The translations under genes and the position numbers were made by a program. Shown here one piece after another: positions 16,033-25,026 of a stretch of DNA of 64,000 bases. Under the pieces are notes generated by a model. The model saw only the letters and a list, made by a program, of their open reading frames with translations. It searched no databases and was not told the origin of the DNA. Each line of letters begins with the position of its first letter. Positions within the stretch are counted from its first letter, which is position 1. Source of the DNA: Streptomyces ferrugineus (lineage in GTDB: Bacteria; Actinomycetota; Actinomycetes; Streptomycetales; Streptomycetaceae); assembly GCF_015160855.1 (NCBI RefSeq), contig NZ_CP063373.1, positions 9,709,001 through 9,773,000 on the forward strand. The letters run 5' to 3'.

Positions 16033-16656
16033 GTGGCAAAGGCGTACGACGTGCTCGCGGACGATCCGCGACACCCCCGCACCCCGATGCTCCGCGACAA
16101 CCACCGTCACCAGTGGGAGAAGGACCGCGCGCGCCGCCCGCTCACCACGCGCGCCGCGACCGGCACCACGGAGCACGACACCGGCCTGGACCTGAGGGAC
16201 CTCGTCTTCCACGCGCACTACCGCGAGATCCCCGCGCCTCCTCGGCTCGCGCGGCCCTTCGGCGTGGCGGAGGGGACGCCGCTGCTGGAGCGCGACTACC
16301 GGACCCGGCACTCGGCCGAGAGCGCGCCGTTCAGCCTGGTGGCGTCCTATCTGGTGCGCGATCTGATCGCCGCGAACCCCGCTCTGCTGGACGCCGCCAA
16401 CGAGCCCTGGCCGGGCGGCACCCACCATCAGCTCTACACGGTCGGCATCGAGATCGGCCGCGTCGAGGAACGCGTCTCCGCCCGGCCGCCGACACCCCAG
16501 GAGACACGGGAGCTGGGCCTGCCACCGGGGGCTCCGGTGCTGCTGCTGCGCAAGACGTCGTACGACATCACCGACCGCGTCGTGGAGATCGCCGAGGTCA
16601 CCCTGCCCGGCGACCGCGCGGACCTGCTCTTCACCACACCCCTGGAAAGGTGGTGA
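16033..16656 (+). CDS. UTRA-domain protein lacking the GntR DNA-binding domain
   Basis: A 207-aa protein. Residues about 65-200 match the UTRA ligand-binding domain of HutC-type GntR regulators (EGTPLLERDYRTRHS, PFSLVASYLVRDL, GAPVLLLRKTSYD). The usual N-terminal winged helix is absent: the first 60 residues are polar and show no HTH, and the upstream bases do not encode one in frame. It may sense a ligand without binding DNA itself. The GTG at 16033 starts it, and its stop overlaps the GTG of the following glycosyltransferase (GTGA), so the two are translationally coupled. Confidence 0.75.
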   Translation: MAKAYDVLADDPRHPRTPMLRDNHRHQWEKDRARRPLTTRAATGTTEHDTGLDLRDLVFHAHYREIPAPPRLARPFGVAEGTPLLERDYRTRHSAESAPFSLVASYLVRDLIAANPALLDAANEPWPGGTHHQLYTVGIEIGRVEERVSARPPTPQETRELGLPPGAPVLLLRKTSYDITDRVVEIAEVTLPGDRADLLFTTPLERW

Positions 16657-17441
16657 ACGCCGCCGTGTCCCGGCGTGTCATCGTCGTCACCGCTGTCCAC
16701 GGCCCAACGGCCGCGTTTCTGCCCGAGGCGCACAAGTCGCTGCGCGCGCAGGAGCTGCCGCCGGGCTGGGAGTGGCACTGGGTGATTCAGGAGGACGGTC
16801 GCACGGACGACGTCCGCCCCCATGTCCCCGACGACACCCGGGTGACCTTCCACCAGGGCCGCCCCGGCGGCCCCGGCGTGGCCCGCACCTTCGCGCTCGC
16901 GCACGCCGAGGGCCCGTACGTGAAGATCCTGGACGCCGACGACCAGCTCACCTCGGGCGCGCTGGCCCGTGACCTCGCCGTCCTGGAGGCCGACCCCGCC
17001 CTCGGCTGGACGACCTCCCGGGTACTGGACCTCCTGCCGGACGGCACCACGGCCGGCTTCCCCGGCGACCCCGACGAGGGGCCGATCGAGCGGGGCGCGG
17101 TACTCGACCACTGGCAGGCCAACGACTTCCGCGCCCCGGTCCACCCGGCGACCCTGTGCGTACGCCGGGACCTGCTGCTCGCGCTCGGCGGCTGGATGGC
17201 ACTGCCGGCATCCGAGGACACCGGCCTGCTGCTCGCGCTCAACTGTGTGAGCCGGGGCTGGTTCTCGGCCGAGGCCGGGCTGCTCTACCGCAAGTGGGAG
17301 GGCCAGATGACGGGGCAGTCGGCGCATGTCGACCCGGTCGAGCGGCGGGCCCGGATGGCCGTGGTGGCGGCCAGGGCGCGGGCGCTGGGCTCCTTCGGGT
17401 GGCGGCATCCGCCCGCCGCGCTCGGTGAGGGAGACGGCTAG
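16653..17441 (+). CDS. Glycosyltransferase family 2 protein
   Basis: A 262-aa soluble GT-A fold enzyme. It has an N-terminal nucleotide-binding strand (RRVIVVTAVHGPTAAFLPEA), the DXD-like metal motif in VKILDADDQLTSG (about residue 92), and a late GGWMALPASEDTGLLLAL acceptor segment. It probably transfers a sugar from an NDP-sugar; the acceptor is unknown. It starts at GTG 16653, overlapping the UTRA gene, with GGAAAGG upstream. Its TAG stop overlaps the opposing amidohydrolase stop within a shared CTAG. Confidence 0.85.
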   Translation: MNAAVSRRVIVVTAVHGPTAAFLPEAHKSLRAQELPPGWEWHWVIQEDGRTDDVRPHVPDDTRVTFHQGRPGGPGVARTFALAHAEGPYVKILDADDQLTSGALARDLAVLEADPALGWTTSRVLDLLPDGTTAGFPGDPDEGPIERGAVLDHWQANDFRAPVHPATLCVRRDLLLALGGWMALPASEDTGLLLALNCVSRGWFSAEAGLLYRKWEGQMTGQSAHVDPVERRARMAVVAARARALGSFGWRHPPAALGEGDG

Positions 17442-18658
17442 GCCTTCTGGTCAAAGGGGAGTTCGAGCATCCGGATCGCGTTGCCGCGCAGCAGCTTGTA
17501 GGCGATCTCGTAGGGGAGCCCGCCGACATGCTCCTCGGCCACCCGCTTCGTCTCCGGCCAGGTCGAGTCGACGTGCGGATAGTCCGTCTCGAAGGTCGCG
17601 TTGTCGACGCCGACCGTCTCGATCGCCTCGATGCCGTGCTTGTCGCGGAAGAAGCAGCAGAAGATCTGCCGGTAGTAGTACGTCGACGGCGGCTCCGGAA
17701 TCAGGTCCTTCACCCCGCCCCAGGCCCGGTGCTCCTCCCACACGTCGTCCGCGCGCTCCAGGGCGTACGGGATCCAGCCCATCTGGCCCTCGCTGTAGGC
17801 GAGCTTGAGCCGGGGGAACTTCACGAGCACCCCCGAGAAGAGGAAGTCCATCATCGACGCCATGGCGTTGTTGAAGGACAGGGACGCCTGCACGGCGGGC
17901 GGGGCGTCGGGCGAGGCGGCCGGCATCTGCGAGCTGCTGCCGATGTGCATGTTGACGACCGTGCCGGTCTCCTCGCAGGCGGCGAAGAACGGGTCCCAGT
18001 AGCCGGAGTGGATCGACGGCAGCCCCAGATAGGTCGGGATCTCGCTGAACGTGACGGCCCGCACGCCCCGTTCGGCGTTGCGCCGGATCTCCGCGACGGC
18101 CAGCTCGACGTCCCACAGCGGGATCAGGCACAGCGGGATCAGCCGGCCGCCGCTGTCGCCGCACCACTCCTCGACCATCCAGTCGTTGTAGGCGCGCACA
18201 CAGGCCAGGCCGACCTCCTTGTCCTTGGCCTCGGCGAAGGTCTGGCCGCAGAAGCGCGGGAAGGTCGGGAAGCAGAGCGAGGCCTCGACGTGGTTGATGT
18301 CCATGTCCGCCAGCCGGGCCTTCGGATCCCAGCAGCCGCGCCGCATCTGCTCGCGCGTGATGCCGTCGAGCGTCATCTCGTCCCGGGAGAAGCCGACGGC
18401 CGCGATGATGCGCTTGTAGGGGAAGAGGTCGCCCTCGTACTCCCACCAGTCGGTGAGCTGCCCGTCCGGGTCCGTGGTGAACCGGTACTTGCCGCCGATG
18501 TACTCGAGTTCACCGATCCCGGCGGTGAGGGGCTTCGGGCCCCGGTCCCGGTACTTGGCCGGGAGCCAGGTCTCGAAGAGGTGCGCGGGCTCGATCACAT
18601 GGTCGTCCACGCTGATGACCCTGGGCAGGTCCTTCGTGCCGCTCTCGGTACTGGCCAC
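17438..18658 (-). CDS. Amidohydrolase family 2 (ACMSD-like) protein
   Basis: A 406-aa TIM-barrel metal-dependent hydrolase of the amidohydrolase-2 family. Metal-site segments are VISVDDHVIEP at the N-terminus, NMHIGSS about residue 238 and ETDYPHVDS about residue 364. Actinobacterial relatives act in aromatic or acyl-CoA catabolic contexts, as decarboxylases or hydrolases. The family length and all main blocks are intact. A TetR-type palindrome lies 13 bases before the ATG, so a diffusible repressor probably controls it. The regulator is not in this immediate neighbourhood. Confidence 0.88.
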   Translation of the reverse strand: MASTESGTKDLPRVISVDDHVIEPAHLFETWLPAKYRDRGPKPLTAGIGELEYIGGKYRFTTDPDGQLTDWWEYEGDLFPYKRIIAAVGFSRDEMTLDGITREQMRRGCWDPKARLADMDINHVEASLCFPTFPRFCGQTFAEAKDKEVGLACVRAYNDWMVEEWCGDSGGRLIPLCLIPLWDVELAVAEIRRNAERGVRAVTFSEIPTYLGLPSIHSGYWDPFFAACEETGTVVNMHIGSSSQMPAASPDAPPAVQASLSFNNAMASMMDFLFSGVLVKFPRLKLAYSEGQMGWIPYALERADDVWEEHRAWGGVKDLIPEPPSTYYYRQIFCCFFRDKHGIEAIETVGVDNATFETDYPHVDSTWPETKRVAEEHVGGLPYEIAYKLLRGNAIRMLELPFDQKA

Positions 18659-18670
18659 GCATTGCCTCCC

Positions 18671-18693
18671 GAATCTGACGGTCCATCAGATTC
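18671..18693. promoter_or_regulatory. TetR-type operator upstream of amidohydrolase
   Basis: GAATCTGA-N7-TCAGATTC is a perfect 8-base-arm inverted repeat, with internal TGACGGTCCATCA. It resembles operators of TetR regulators that control acyl-CoA or aromatic catabolic genes in actinobacteria. It lies between the amidohydrolase start and its likely promoter. Confidence 0.7.
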
Positions 18694-18734
18694 AGCGTAG
18701 GGCGCGTCCGGGGGAGCGGCAAGAGACCGCGGCG

Positions 18735-19463
18735 TCAGCCGTTCCAGCTCTCGTCGTACGGATCCTTCGGCGCCGCCACCGGCTTGGCCTCGGTGACCTC
18801 GATGAACGGGATCGGACCGCCGTTGACCGGGTCCTTCATACGGCGCGGGACGTACGTGCCGGTGATCCGCAGCCAGGTGTCCGGCTGGAGGACCGGCGGG
18901 ACCTCGCCGGTCAGGGCGACCTTCACCGCCTGGGCGTCGGCGGCACAGCAGTTGAGGGCCATGCGCACCAGATAGGGGGTGCCGTCGCGGTCCAGGGCCA
19001 GGAAGCCGGAGAGCTGGACGCGGCGGCCCTGAAGGGTGCGGCCGTGGTCGTAGACGGCGCGGCCCGCGTAGTCGACCACGCTCAGGGTCAGGGGGTCGGC
19101 GGCCGGGAGGTCGGGGTAGGCCAGGGGTTCCTGGAGGGCGGTGCCGCTGCGGGTCGCGCTGTAGGAGCCGAGGGCGGGCGGGGCGACCAGGATCAGGGCG
19201 AGGAGCGGGAGGATCAGGAGCCAGGAGACCCGGGGTTCGGCGTGGCAGTGAGCCTGTTCGTCGCCCTGCGTGTGGCGCCGCCGGGCCCGCTTGCGCTCGT
19301 ACCAGACCGTCGCCACCGCCGCCACGATCAGCACCACGCCGGACGCCAGCACCAGCGGGCGGAGTCCCGCCTTGACGTACCGCAGGTAGAGGTCGGTGGT
19401 GGCCGCGTGCAGCAGGGACGCGCCCAGCAGGAACAGGACGGCCGACTGGGCCTGGCGGTTCAC
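18735..19463 (-). CDS. TIGR03943 family membrane protein (YcgQ-like), permease partner
   Basis: A 242-aa protein with two N-terminal membrane helices (AVLFLLGASLLHAATTDLYL and PLVLASGVVLIVAAVATVWY), a His/Cys-containing linker and a third helix (about 85-103). An extracytoplasmic domain follows with LNCCAADAQAVKVALTGEVP and WLRITGTYVP, the TIGR03943 signature. It starts at GTG 19463, overlapping the permease stop by 4 bases. The pair is conserved together and is thought to form one membrane complex of unknown cargo; the Cys pair suggests metal or thiol chemistry. Confidence 0.85.
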   Translation of the reverse strand: MNRQAQSAVLFLLGASLLHAATTDLYLRYVKAGLRPLVLASGVVLIVAAVATVWYERKRARRRHTQGDEQAHCHAEPRVSWLLILPLLALILVAPPALGSYSATRSGTALQEPLAYPDLPAADPLTLSVVDYAGRAVYDHGRTLQGRRVQLSGFLALDRDGTPYLVRMALNCCAADAQAVKVALTGEVPPVLQPDTWLRITGTYVPRRMKDPVNGGPIPFIEVTEAKPVAAPKDPYDESWNG

Positions 19464-20491
19464 AGGATCACCCATCCGGTCAGCACCGACACGAGCACGG
19501 CCAGCGCGAAGGTGGCCGGGGCGAAGCGCAGGGCGAAGGACCGGCCGAAGGTGCCCGCCTGCATGGCGAACAGCTTGATGTCGATCATCGGACCCACGAC
19601 GAGGAAGGCGAGCCGGGCCGTGAGCGAGAACTGCGACAGCGACGCCGCCACGAACGCGTCCGCCTCCGAGCAGATCGACAGCAGCACGGCGAGGACCGCG
19701 AGCGCCAGGACCGACAGCACCGGGTTGTCGGCCGCCGCCCGCAGCCAGCTCTCCGGAACCACCGCCTTCAGCGTCGCCGCCGCCATCGCGCCGACCACCA
19801 GAAAGCCGCCGGCGTGCATCACGTCGTGCCGGACGGAACCCCAGAAGGCCTCGCCCTTGCTCTGGCCGTCGTGGGATGGACGGGACGGCGGTTTCAGCCA
19901 CTCCGTACGGCCCAGACGCAGCCACAGCCAGCCCATCGCGCAGGCCACCAGCAGGCTGGCGACCAGGCGGGCCAGGACCATCTCCGGATCGCCGGGGAAG
20001 GCCACGGCCGTCGCCGTCAGCACGATCGGGTTGATCGCCGGGGCGGACAGCAGGAACGCCAGCGCCGCGGCCGGGGTCACACCGCGCCGGACCAGCGCCC
20101 CGGCCACCGGCACCGACGCGCACTCGCAGCCGGGCAGCACCGCGCCGGCCGCTGAAGCGACCGGGACGGCGAGGGCGGGCCGGCCGGGCAGGGCGCGGGC
20201 GAAGAAGGACGGCGGCACGTACACCGCCAGCGCCGCCGAGAGCAGCACGCCCAGCACCAGGAAGGGCAGCGCCTGCACCATCACCGCGACGAACACCGTC
20301 GTCCAGCTCTGCATGACCGGGGCGGACAGCGCGCTGCGGATCGGGCCCTGGAGCAGCAGCAGCGCGAGCATGACGATGGTGAGCAGGAGAGGGGAGTTGG
20401 GATGCCGGCCCTCCTGCTCCGGCCCCTGCTCCGGCCCCGCCGGTCCGCCGCGGTCGTCGGTCCGCTGCGGGACGGTCTTGGTGATCGCCAC
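19460..20491 (-). CDS. Permease of the DUF318/YcgR (ArsP-like) family
   Basis: A 343-aa protein with about eight membrane helices. The key block AVLPGCECASVPVAGALVRRG (about residues 112-132), with its paired cysteines, and SAPAINPIVL are diagnostic of DUF318 permeases, relatives of ArsP. Transport of metals, organoarsenicals or thiol compounds is plausible but unproven. It heads an operon with the TIGR03943 gene. An 18-base tandem repeat lies about 20 bases upstream of its ATG. Confidence 0.85.
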   Translation of the reverse strand: MAITKTVPQRTDDRGGPAGPEQGPEQEGRHPNSPLLLTIVMLALLLLQGPIRSALSAPVMQSWTTVFVAVMVQALPFLVLGVLLSAALAVYVPPSFFARALPGRPALAVPVASAAGAVLPGCECASVPVAGALVRRGVTPAAALAFLLSAPAINPIVLTATAVAFPGDPEMVLARLVASLLVACAMGWLWLRLGRTEWLKPPSRPSHDGQSKGEAFWGSVRHDVMHAGGFLVVGAMAAATLKAVVPESWLRAAADNPVLSVLALAVLAVLLSICSEADAFVAASLSQFSLTARLAFLVVGPMIDIKLFAMQAGTFGRSFALRFAPATFALAVLVSVLTGWVIL

Positions 20492-20510
20492 GGGCGAGGT
20501 ACCTCCGGTG

Positions 20511-20546
20511 GTGCGGGGCGCTGGCTTCGTGCGGGGCGCTGGCTTC
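20511..20546. repeat. Perfect 18-bp tandem duplication
   Basis: GTGCGGGGCGCTGGCTTC occurs twice head to tail (20511-20528 and 20529-20546), immediately upstream of the permease. It may be a recent duplication or a paired regulator site in the promoter or leader. Confidence 0.75.
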
Positions 20547-20761
20547 CCTCCCCTCCAGTACGGCCGGGTGGGCGCGGGCGTTCACGGCTCCACGGACCCC
20601 TTCTGGAACCCCCTGCCACGCTGAGGCAGGCTCTTCCCCCGTGGCCCCTCCGAGCGTACGGAACGCCCGCCGGTCGTGGGTCAGTCGAAGGCGCCCCTGA
20701 TCGCCGGTCCGGGCACCGTCGACTCGTATCCAGGTCTCGCCTGGGTGGGTGACGGGAGCGG

Positions 20762-21028
20762 TCAGCCGGGCCAAGTGCCCGTCAGTCGGCGGGTGGCGGT
20801 GGCGCCGCCACGGTCGACGGCCGCTTTGACGCCTGCGAAGATCGCGCCCTGCAGTACGGCTGCCGACAGTACCTCGCGCCAGGTGCGGTGCTCGTCGGTG
20901 GCGTCGGGGGCGTCCTCCTCGTGCCCGAGCCGCTTCCAGACCTGCTTGAACACCGCGCCGGACAGGGCACCGCTGAGGGCACCCATGGCCACGCCGACCG
21001 GCTTGTAAGCAATCTTCGAGGTTTTCAT
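20762..21028 (-). CDS. DUF4235 small membrane protein
   Basis: An 88-aa protein matching DUF4235. KIAYKPVGVAMGALSGALSG is the N-terminal glycine-rich membrane helix. A polar WKRLGHEEDAPDATDEHRTWREVL segment follows, then a second helix AVLQGAIFAGVKAAVDR. Function is unknown. Its ATG overlaps the stop of the DUF3618 gene (ATGA). It is the last gene of a three-gene unit with DUF3618 and holin-X, a common actinobacterial cluster linked to envelope maintenance. Confidence 0.88.
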   Translation of the reverse strand: MKTSKIAYKPVGVAMGALSGALSGAVFKQVWKRLGHEEDAPDATDEHRTWREVLSAAVLQGAIFAGVKAAVDRGGATATRRLTGTWPG

Positions 21029-21375
21029 CGGTGCCTCCGAGCGCGGCGGACGAACAGCAGCGCGATGAGCGCCCCGACGGCAGCGAGCAGCAGGGTGCGC
21101 TTGGCTCGCACCGGCTCGGGGGCCCTGTCCTGCATCGCGTGGGCGGCGTGTGCGGCCTGGTCCCGCAGATGGGTCCCGACCTGTGCGGTCTTCTCGGCGA
21201 CCTGCTGCTTGACGGCTGTCGACTTCTCCTGAGCGCGGGTCCTGACGTCGGCCTTCACCGCGAGTGCCTCGACGGTCTCGCCCAGTTCCGCGCGCGTCGC
21301 CTCGATCTCCTCGCGCAGTTCCTCCGTGGAAGGCGCTGCCGCCTCATCGCCCGTGGGGGACTTGCCCCGGGTCAT
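21025..21375 (-). CDS. DUF3618 domain protein
   Basis: A 116-aa protein. The DUF3618 core (STEELREEIEATRAELGETVEALAVKADV, residues 16-44) is followed by an amphipathic helical stretch with coiled-coil character and one C-terminal membrane helix (LLLAAVGALIALLFV). Both ends overlap neighbours by 4 bases (ATGA), so all three genes are translated as a unit. Structural or stress function is inferred only from context. Confidence 0.88.
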   Translation of the reverse strand: MTRGKSPTGDEAAAPSTEELREEIEATRAELGETVEALAVKADVRTRAQEKSTAVKQQVAEKTAQVGTHLRDQAAHAAHAMQDRAPEPVRAKRTLLLAAVGALIALLFVRRARRHR

Positions 21376-21791
21376 CGCTGCACCTTCTCCCTGATCTCGG
21401 CCACGTCGGCCTTGACGCTGTCCATGCTCTGCTCGGGCGCCGGTGGGGAGCCCTTGCCGATCTGCTGCTTGCCGAGAGCCGCCATCAGTGCGGTGACGGC
21501 GGCCAGGACCCCGGTGACGATCAGAGCCGCCACCCACACATCCATGGCCAGCGACAGCGCGGCGATCACGGTGACCACCAGCGCCTGCAGGGTGAGCACA
21601 CCCGCCAGGCCGGCGCCGCCGAACAGGCCGCCGCCCTTGCCGAACCTCTTGCCCTTCTCGGTCATCTCCGCCTGCGCCAGGCGCATCTCGTCGCGAACGA
21701 GCTGCGACAACTGCCGCGAGGCGCGCTGGACCAGGTCGCCCACCGGTTCCTGCGCTCCGGCGTGTGTGCGGTGGGTGCTGTCTGTGGTCAT
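21372..21791 (-). CDS. Actinobacterial holin-X (phage holin superfamily III-like) membrane protein
   Basis: A 139-aa protein with a charged N-terminal amphipathic helix (LVQRASRQLSQLVRDEMRLAQAEM) and two membrane helices (about 60-83 and 86-108). This is the holin-X/DUF1469 layout. Despite the name, no endolysin or other phage gene is near, and the protein is a chromosomal housekeeping family. It is first in the holin-X, DUF3618, DUF4235 operon. Confidence 0.88.
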   Translation of the reverse strand: MTTDSTHRTHAGAQEPVGDLVQRASRQLSQLVRDEMRLAQAEMTEKGKRFGKGGGLFGGAGLAGVLTLQALVVTVIAALSLAMDVWVAALIVTGVLAAVTALMAALGKQQIGKGSPPAPEQSMDSVKADVAEIREKVQR

Positions 21792-21850
21792 GGATGCTCA
21801 CCTGCCCTTACGTCGGAGGGGCCGCCGACCACCCGCGGCGGGGCTCCCCC

Positions 21851-22912
21851 TCAGGATTCGATACGGCGGCGGTCCTCCTCGTCCCACTTCCTGGTGTCGC
21901 GCGGCTGCACGTACGGCTCCTCCTCGGCCGGGTGGCCACCCGCGACCGCGCGCTGGCGGGCCAGCTCCGCGTCACACTCCAGGCCCAGCAGGATCGCCAG
22001 ATTCGTGATCCACAGCCACACCAGGAAGATGATCACGCCGGCGAAGGTGCCGTAGGTCTTGTTGTAGGAGGCGAAGTTCGCCAGGTACACCGCGAACCCG
22101 GCCGAGGCGATCATCCAGATCACCAGTGCCAGGAAACTGCCCGGCGTGATCCAGCGGAAGCCGCGGATCCGCGCGTTCGGCGTCGCCCAGTACAGGATCG
22201 CGATCATGATCGTCACCAGGGCCACCAGCACCGGCCACTTCGCGATCGACCACACCGTCAGCGCCGTGTCGCCGACACCCAGCGCGGCGCCGATCTGCCG
22301 GGCCAGGGCGCCGGTGAACACGACGATCACCGCGCTGGCCACCGCCAGGATCAACAGGACCACCGTCACGCCGACGCGGACGGGCAGCACCTTCCACACC
22401 GGGCGGCCCTCCGGGACGTCGTAGACCGCGTTGGCGGTCCTGATGAACGCGGCGACATAGCCGGAGGCCGACCACACCGCCAGCAGCAGAGCGACGGCCG
22501 CCATGACCGAGCCGATCCCGGCGTTGCCCTGCATCTGCTGCACCGCGTTGCGCAGGACGTCCTGCGCCGCGCCCGGGGCCAGCTTCTGGATGTTGTCCAG
22601 CACCTGCTGCGACGCCGACTGCCCGACCACCCCGAGGAGCGAGATCAGCGCCAGCAGTGCCGGGAACAGCGCCAGGATCCCGTAGTAGGTCAGCGCCGCG
22701 GCCCGGTCGGTCAGCTCGTCCTTCTTGAACTCCTTCAAGGTGCCTTTGAGCACTGCGCCCCAGGAGCGTTTGGGCAGGTCCGCCGGAGTGTCCGGCGCGT
22801 GCTGCTCCACCTGCTCGTCCGGCCCGGCCTCGGGTACCCGCGCGGTCTCGGCCTTCTGGTCGGTCGCGCTGTGCCCGCCGTGCCTTCCATGCCGTTTCAG
22901 CGTCCGTGCCAT
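21851..22912 (-). CDS. YihY/BrkB family inner-membrane protein
   Basis: A 353-aa polytopic protein with six membrane helices. TYYGILALFPALLALISLLGVVG and GSFLALVIWMIASAGFAVYLANFASYNKTYGT are family hallmarks. A charged N-terminal extension and C-terminal tail are cytoplasmic. The BrkB name comes from a Bordetella serum-resistance locus; its molecular role is unresolved. It lies 60 bases upstream of the holin-X operon on the same strand and may be co-transcribed with it. Confidence 0.9.
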   Translation of the reverse strand: MARTLKRHGRHGGHSATDQKAETARVPEAGPDEQVEQHAPDTPADLPKRSWGAVLKGTLKEFKKDELTDRAAALTYYGILALFPALLALISLLGVVGQSASQQVLDNIQKLAPGAAQDVLRNAVQQMQGNAGIGSVMAAVALLLAVWSASGYVAAFIRTANAVYDVPEGRPVWKVLPVRVGVTVVLLILAVASAVIVVFTGALARQIGAALGVGDTALTVWSIAKWPVLVALVTIMIAILYWATPNARIRGFRWITPGSFLALVIWMIASAGFAVYLANFASYNKTYGTFAGVIIFLVWLWITNLAILLGLECDAELARQRAVAGGHPAEEEPYVQPRDTRKWDEEDRRRIES

Positions 22913-23028
22913 TTCAGCCGAGTATCCGGGTGTGCACCGACCACACGCGCATGCTCCTGTCGCTCTTCCCTCAATCTGCGGAAGGGATGCCCCTCATCGA
23001 GGGACACTCCTTCCGACCATCACGTCTT

Positions 23029-24879
23029 TCAGACCGGGCGCCGCCCGTTCAAGTGCCGCTCCGCGAAGTCCAGTTCCAGTCTCACCTGCTTGATCCGCTC
23101 GTCCACCACCAGCGAGCCGTGCCCCGCGTCGTACCGGTACACCTCGTGCACCGCGCCCCGCGCCTCCAGCCGCTTCACGTAGTTGTCGATCTGCCGGATC
23201 GGGCAGCGCGGGTCGTTCACACCCGCCGAGATGTAGACCGGGGCCTTCACGCGGTCGACGTACGTCAGCGGTGACGAGGCCTCGAAGCGCTCCGGGACCT
23301 CCTCGGGCGTGCCGCCCAGGAGGGTGCGGTCCATGGCCTTCAGCGCCTCCATCTCGTCGTGGTACGCGGTGACGTAGTCGGCGACCGGGACCGCCGCGAT
23401 GCCCAGCGTCCACGCGTCCGGCTGGGTGCCGAGGCCGAGCAGGGTGAGATAGCCGCCCCACGAGCCGCCGGTCAGGATCAGCCGGGACGGGTCGGCGAGA
23501 CCCGAGGTCACCGCCCACTCCCGCACCGCCGCGATGTCCTCCAGCTCGATCAGGCCGACCCGGTGCTTGAGGGCGTCCGTCCAGGCGCGGCCGTAGCCCG
23601 TCGAGCCGCGGTAGTTGACCCGCACGACCGCGTAGCCGTGGTCCACCCAGGCCGCCGGCCCCGCCGCGAACGCGTCGCTGTCGTGCCAGGTCGGGCCGCC
23701 GTGGATGTCGAACACGGTGGGCAGCGGTCCCGGCACGCCCGCCGGGCGCTGCACGAGCGCGTGGATGCGGCCGCCCGGGCCCTCCACCCAGACGTCCTCC
23801 ACCGGAACCGAGCCGGGGGACTTCATGCCGGGCGGATCCAGCACCACCCGCCCCGTCGTCGACCGCACCGCCGACGGCTCCGCCGCCGACGACCACAGGT
23901 ACTCCACGCTGCCGTCCGGCCGGGCCGTCGCTCCCGACACCGAGCCCGCCGGGGTCGGCACGGGCACCAGCGCACGCCGAGCCAGGTCGTACCGGTACAG
24001 CTCGCTGCGCGCCTCGAAGCTGTGCGCGATCAGCAGCGCCGTGCCGTCGGGGTACCACTCCGCGCTCACATCGCCCGGCAGCTCCAGCGCGAGGTCGGTC
24101 TCCTCCCCCGTCGCCACGTCCCACACCAGCGGCTCCCAGCGGCCCCGCCGCTGATGCCCGATGAGCAGCCGGGTGTCACCGTCGACCGGCGCGAAGCCCA
24201 GGACCTCCAGGCCCAGCTCCTCGGTGCCGCCCTTGGTGTCGTCGAGCTCGGCGACCGCCGTGCCGTCCGGGCGCAGCACGCGCAGCGCCGAGTGCATAGC
24301 GTCGCCGTGCTCGGTGTGCTCGATGGCGATGAGCGAACCATCGTGGGAGAGGTCGCCCACGCCCGCCGACTCGCGGTGCCGGTAGATCTGCACGGGCGGG
24401 TCACCGGCGCGAGCCAGGTGGATCGTCGTGCCGTCCTCGTCCGTGGACCGGCCCACGACCGCCGTGCGCCCGTCCCGGCCGAGGGCGAGGCCCGCCGGGT
24501 ACGAGGGGTCCAGGCCCGGTGCCGCGAGCTCGTCCTCGCCACCGCCGAAGCGCTGGCGGCGCCACACGCCGAACTCGTCGCCGTCCTTGTCGTCGAACCA
24601 CCAGATCCAGGCGCCGTCCGGGGTGAGCACGCCATCCGTCGTCCCGTTCGGCCGGTCGGTCACCTGGCGCTGCTCGCCCGTCGCACGGTCCCAGGCGTAC
24701 AGCTCGTACGTCCCCGTGGCGTTCGACACGAACAAGGAGCGGTCCGGCGCGTCCTCCGCCCAGTCGGGCAGCGACACCCGGGGCGCCCGGAAGCGCTTCT
24801 CCCAGTCCGGCATGTCCTTGTCCTGCATGTGCCCCCGCCTGTGGTGATCGCGCGAATCGGACCCGTTGCTCTCAGTCAT
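23029..24879 (-). CDS. S9 family peptidase (acylaminoacyl-peptidase/prolyl-oligopeptidase type)
   Basis: A 616-aa cytosolic serine peptidase. An N-terminal beta-propeller (about residues 30-360) precedes the alpha/beta hydrolase domain. The triad is visible as Ser in GGSWGGY (about 472), Asp in GVNDPRCP (about 553) and His in DAGHGS (about 583). The enzyme releases N-terminal residues from short peptides. ATG 24879 was chosen; an internal ATG (MQDKDMPDW) is possible because both sites have weak ribosome-binding sites. Monocistronic. Confidence 0.9.
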   Translation of the reverse strand: MTESNGSDSRDHHRRGHMQDKDMPDWEKRFRAPRVSLPDWAEDAPDRSLFVSNATGTYELYAWDRATGEQRQVTDRPNGTTDGVLTPDGAWIWWFDDKDGDEFGVWRRQRFGGGEDELAAPGLDPSYPAGLALGRDGRTAVVGRSTDEDGTTIHLARAGDPPVQIYRHRESAGVGDLSHDGSLIAIEHTEHGDAMHSALRVLRPDGTAVAELDDTKGGTEELGLEVLGFAPVDGDTRLLIGHQRRGRWEPLVWDVATGEETDLALELPGDVSAEWYPDGTALLIAHSFEARSELYRYDLARRALVPVPTPAGSVSGATARPDGSVEYLWSSAAEPSAVRSTTGRVVLDPPGMKSPGSVPVEDVWVEGPGGRIHALVQRPAGVPGPLPTVFDIHGGPTWHDSDAFAAGPAAWVDHGYAVVRVNYRGSTGYGRAWTDALKHRVGLIELEDIAAVREWAVTSGLADPSRLILTGGSWGGYLTLLGLGTQPDAWTLGIAAVPVADYVTAYHDEMEALKAMDRTLLGGTPEEVPERFEASSPLTYVDRVKAPVYISAGVNDPRCPIRQIDNYVKRLEARGAVHEVYRYDAGHGSLVVDERIKQVRLELDFAERHLNGRRPV

Positions 24880-25026
24880 GACCCCATACTGCCTGGCCCG
24901 ACGGACAGTCCGCTGGCGAGGTCCCCAGCCTGTGGATAACTTCACGGCCATGCGCTCCACCCCCTACGGTCGTCCCCTGACCGGCGATGAACACCAAGTG
25001 GCATCGGAGCGTCGCGGTTTCGGGTG

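Noticed and set aside
21372..21791. Prophage suspected from the holin-X name
   Set aside because: The family is a chromosomal actinobacterial membrane protein; no integrase, endolysin, capsid or attachment site is nearby.
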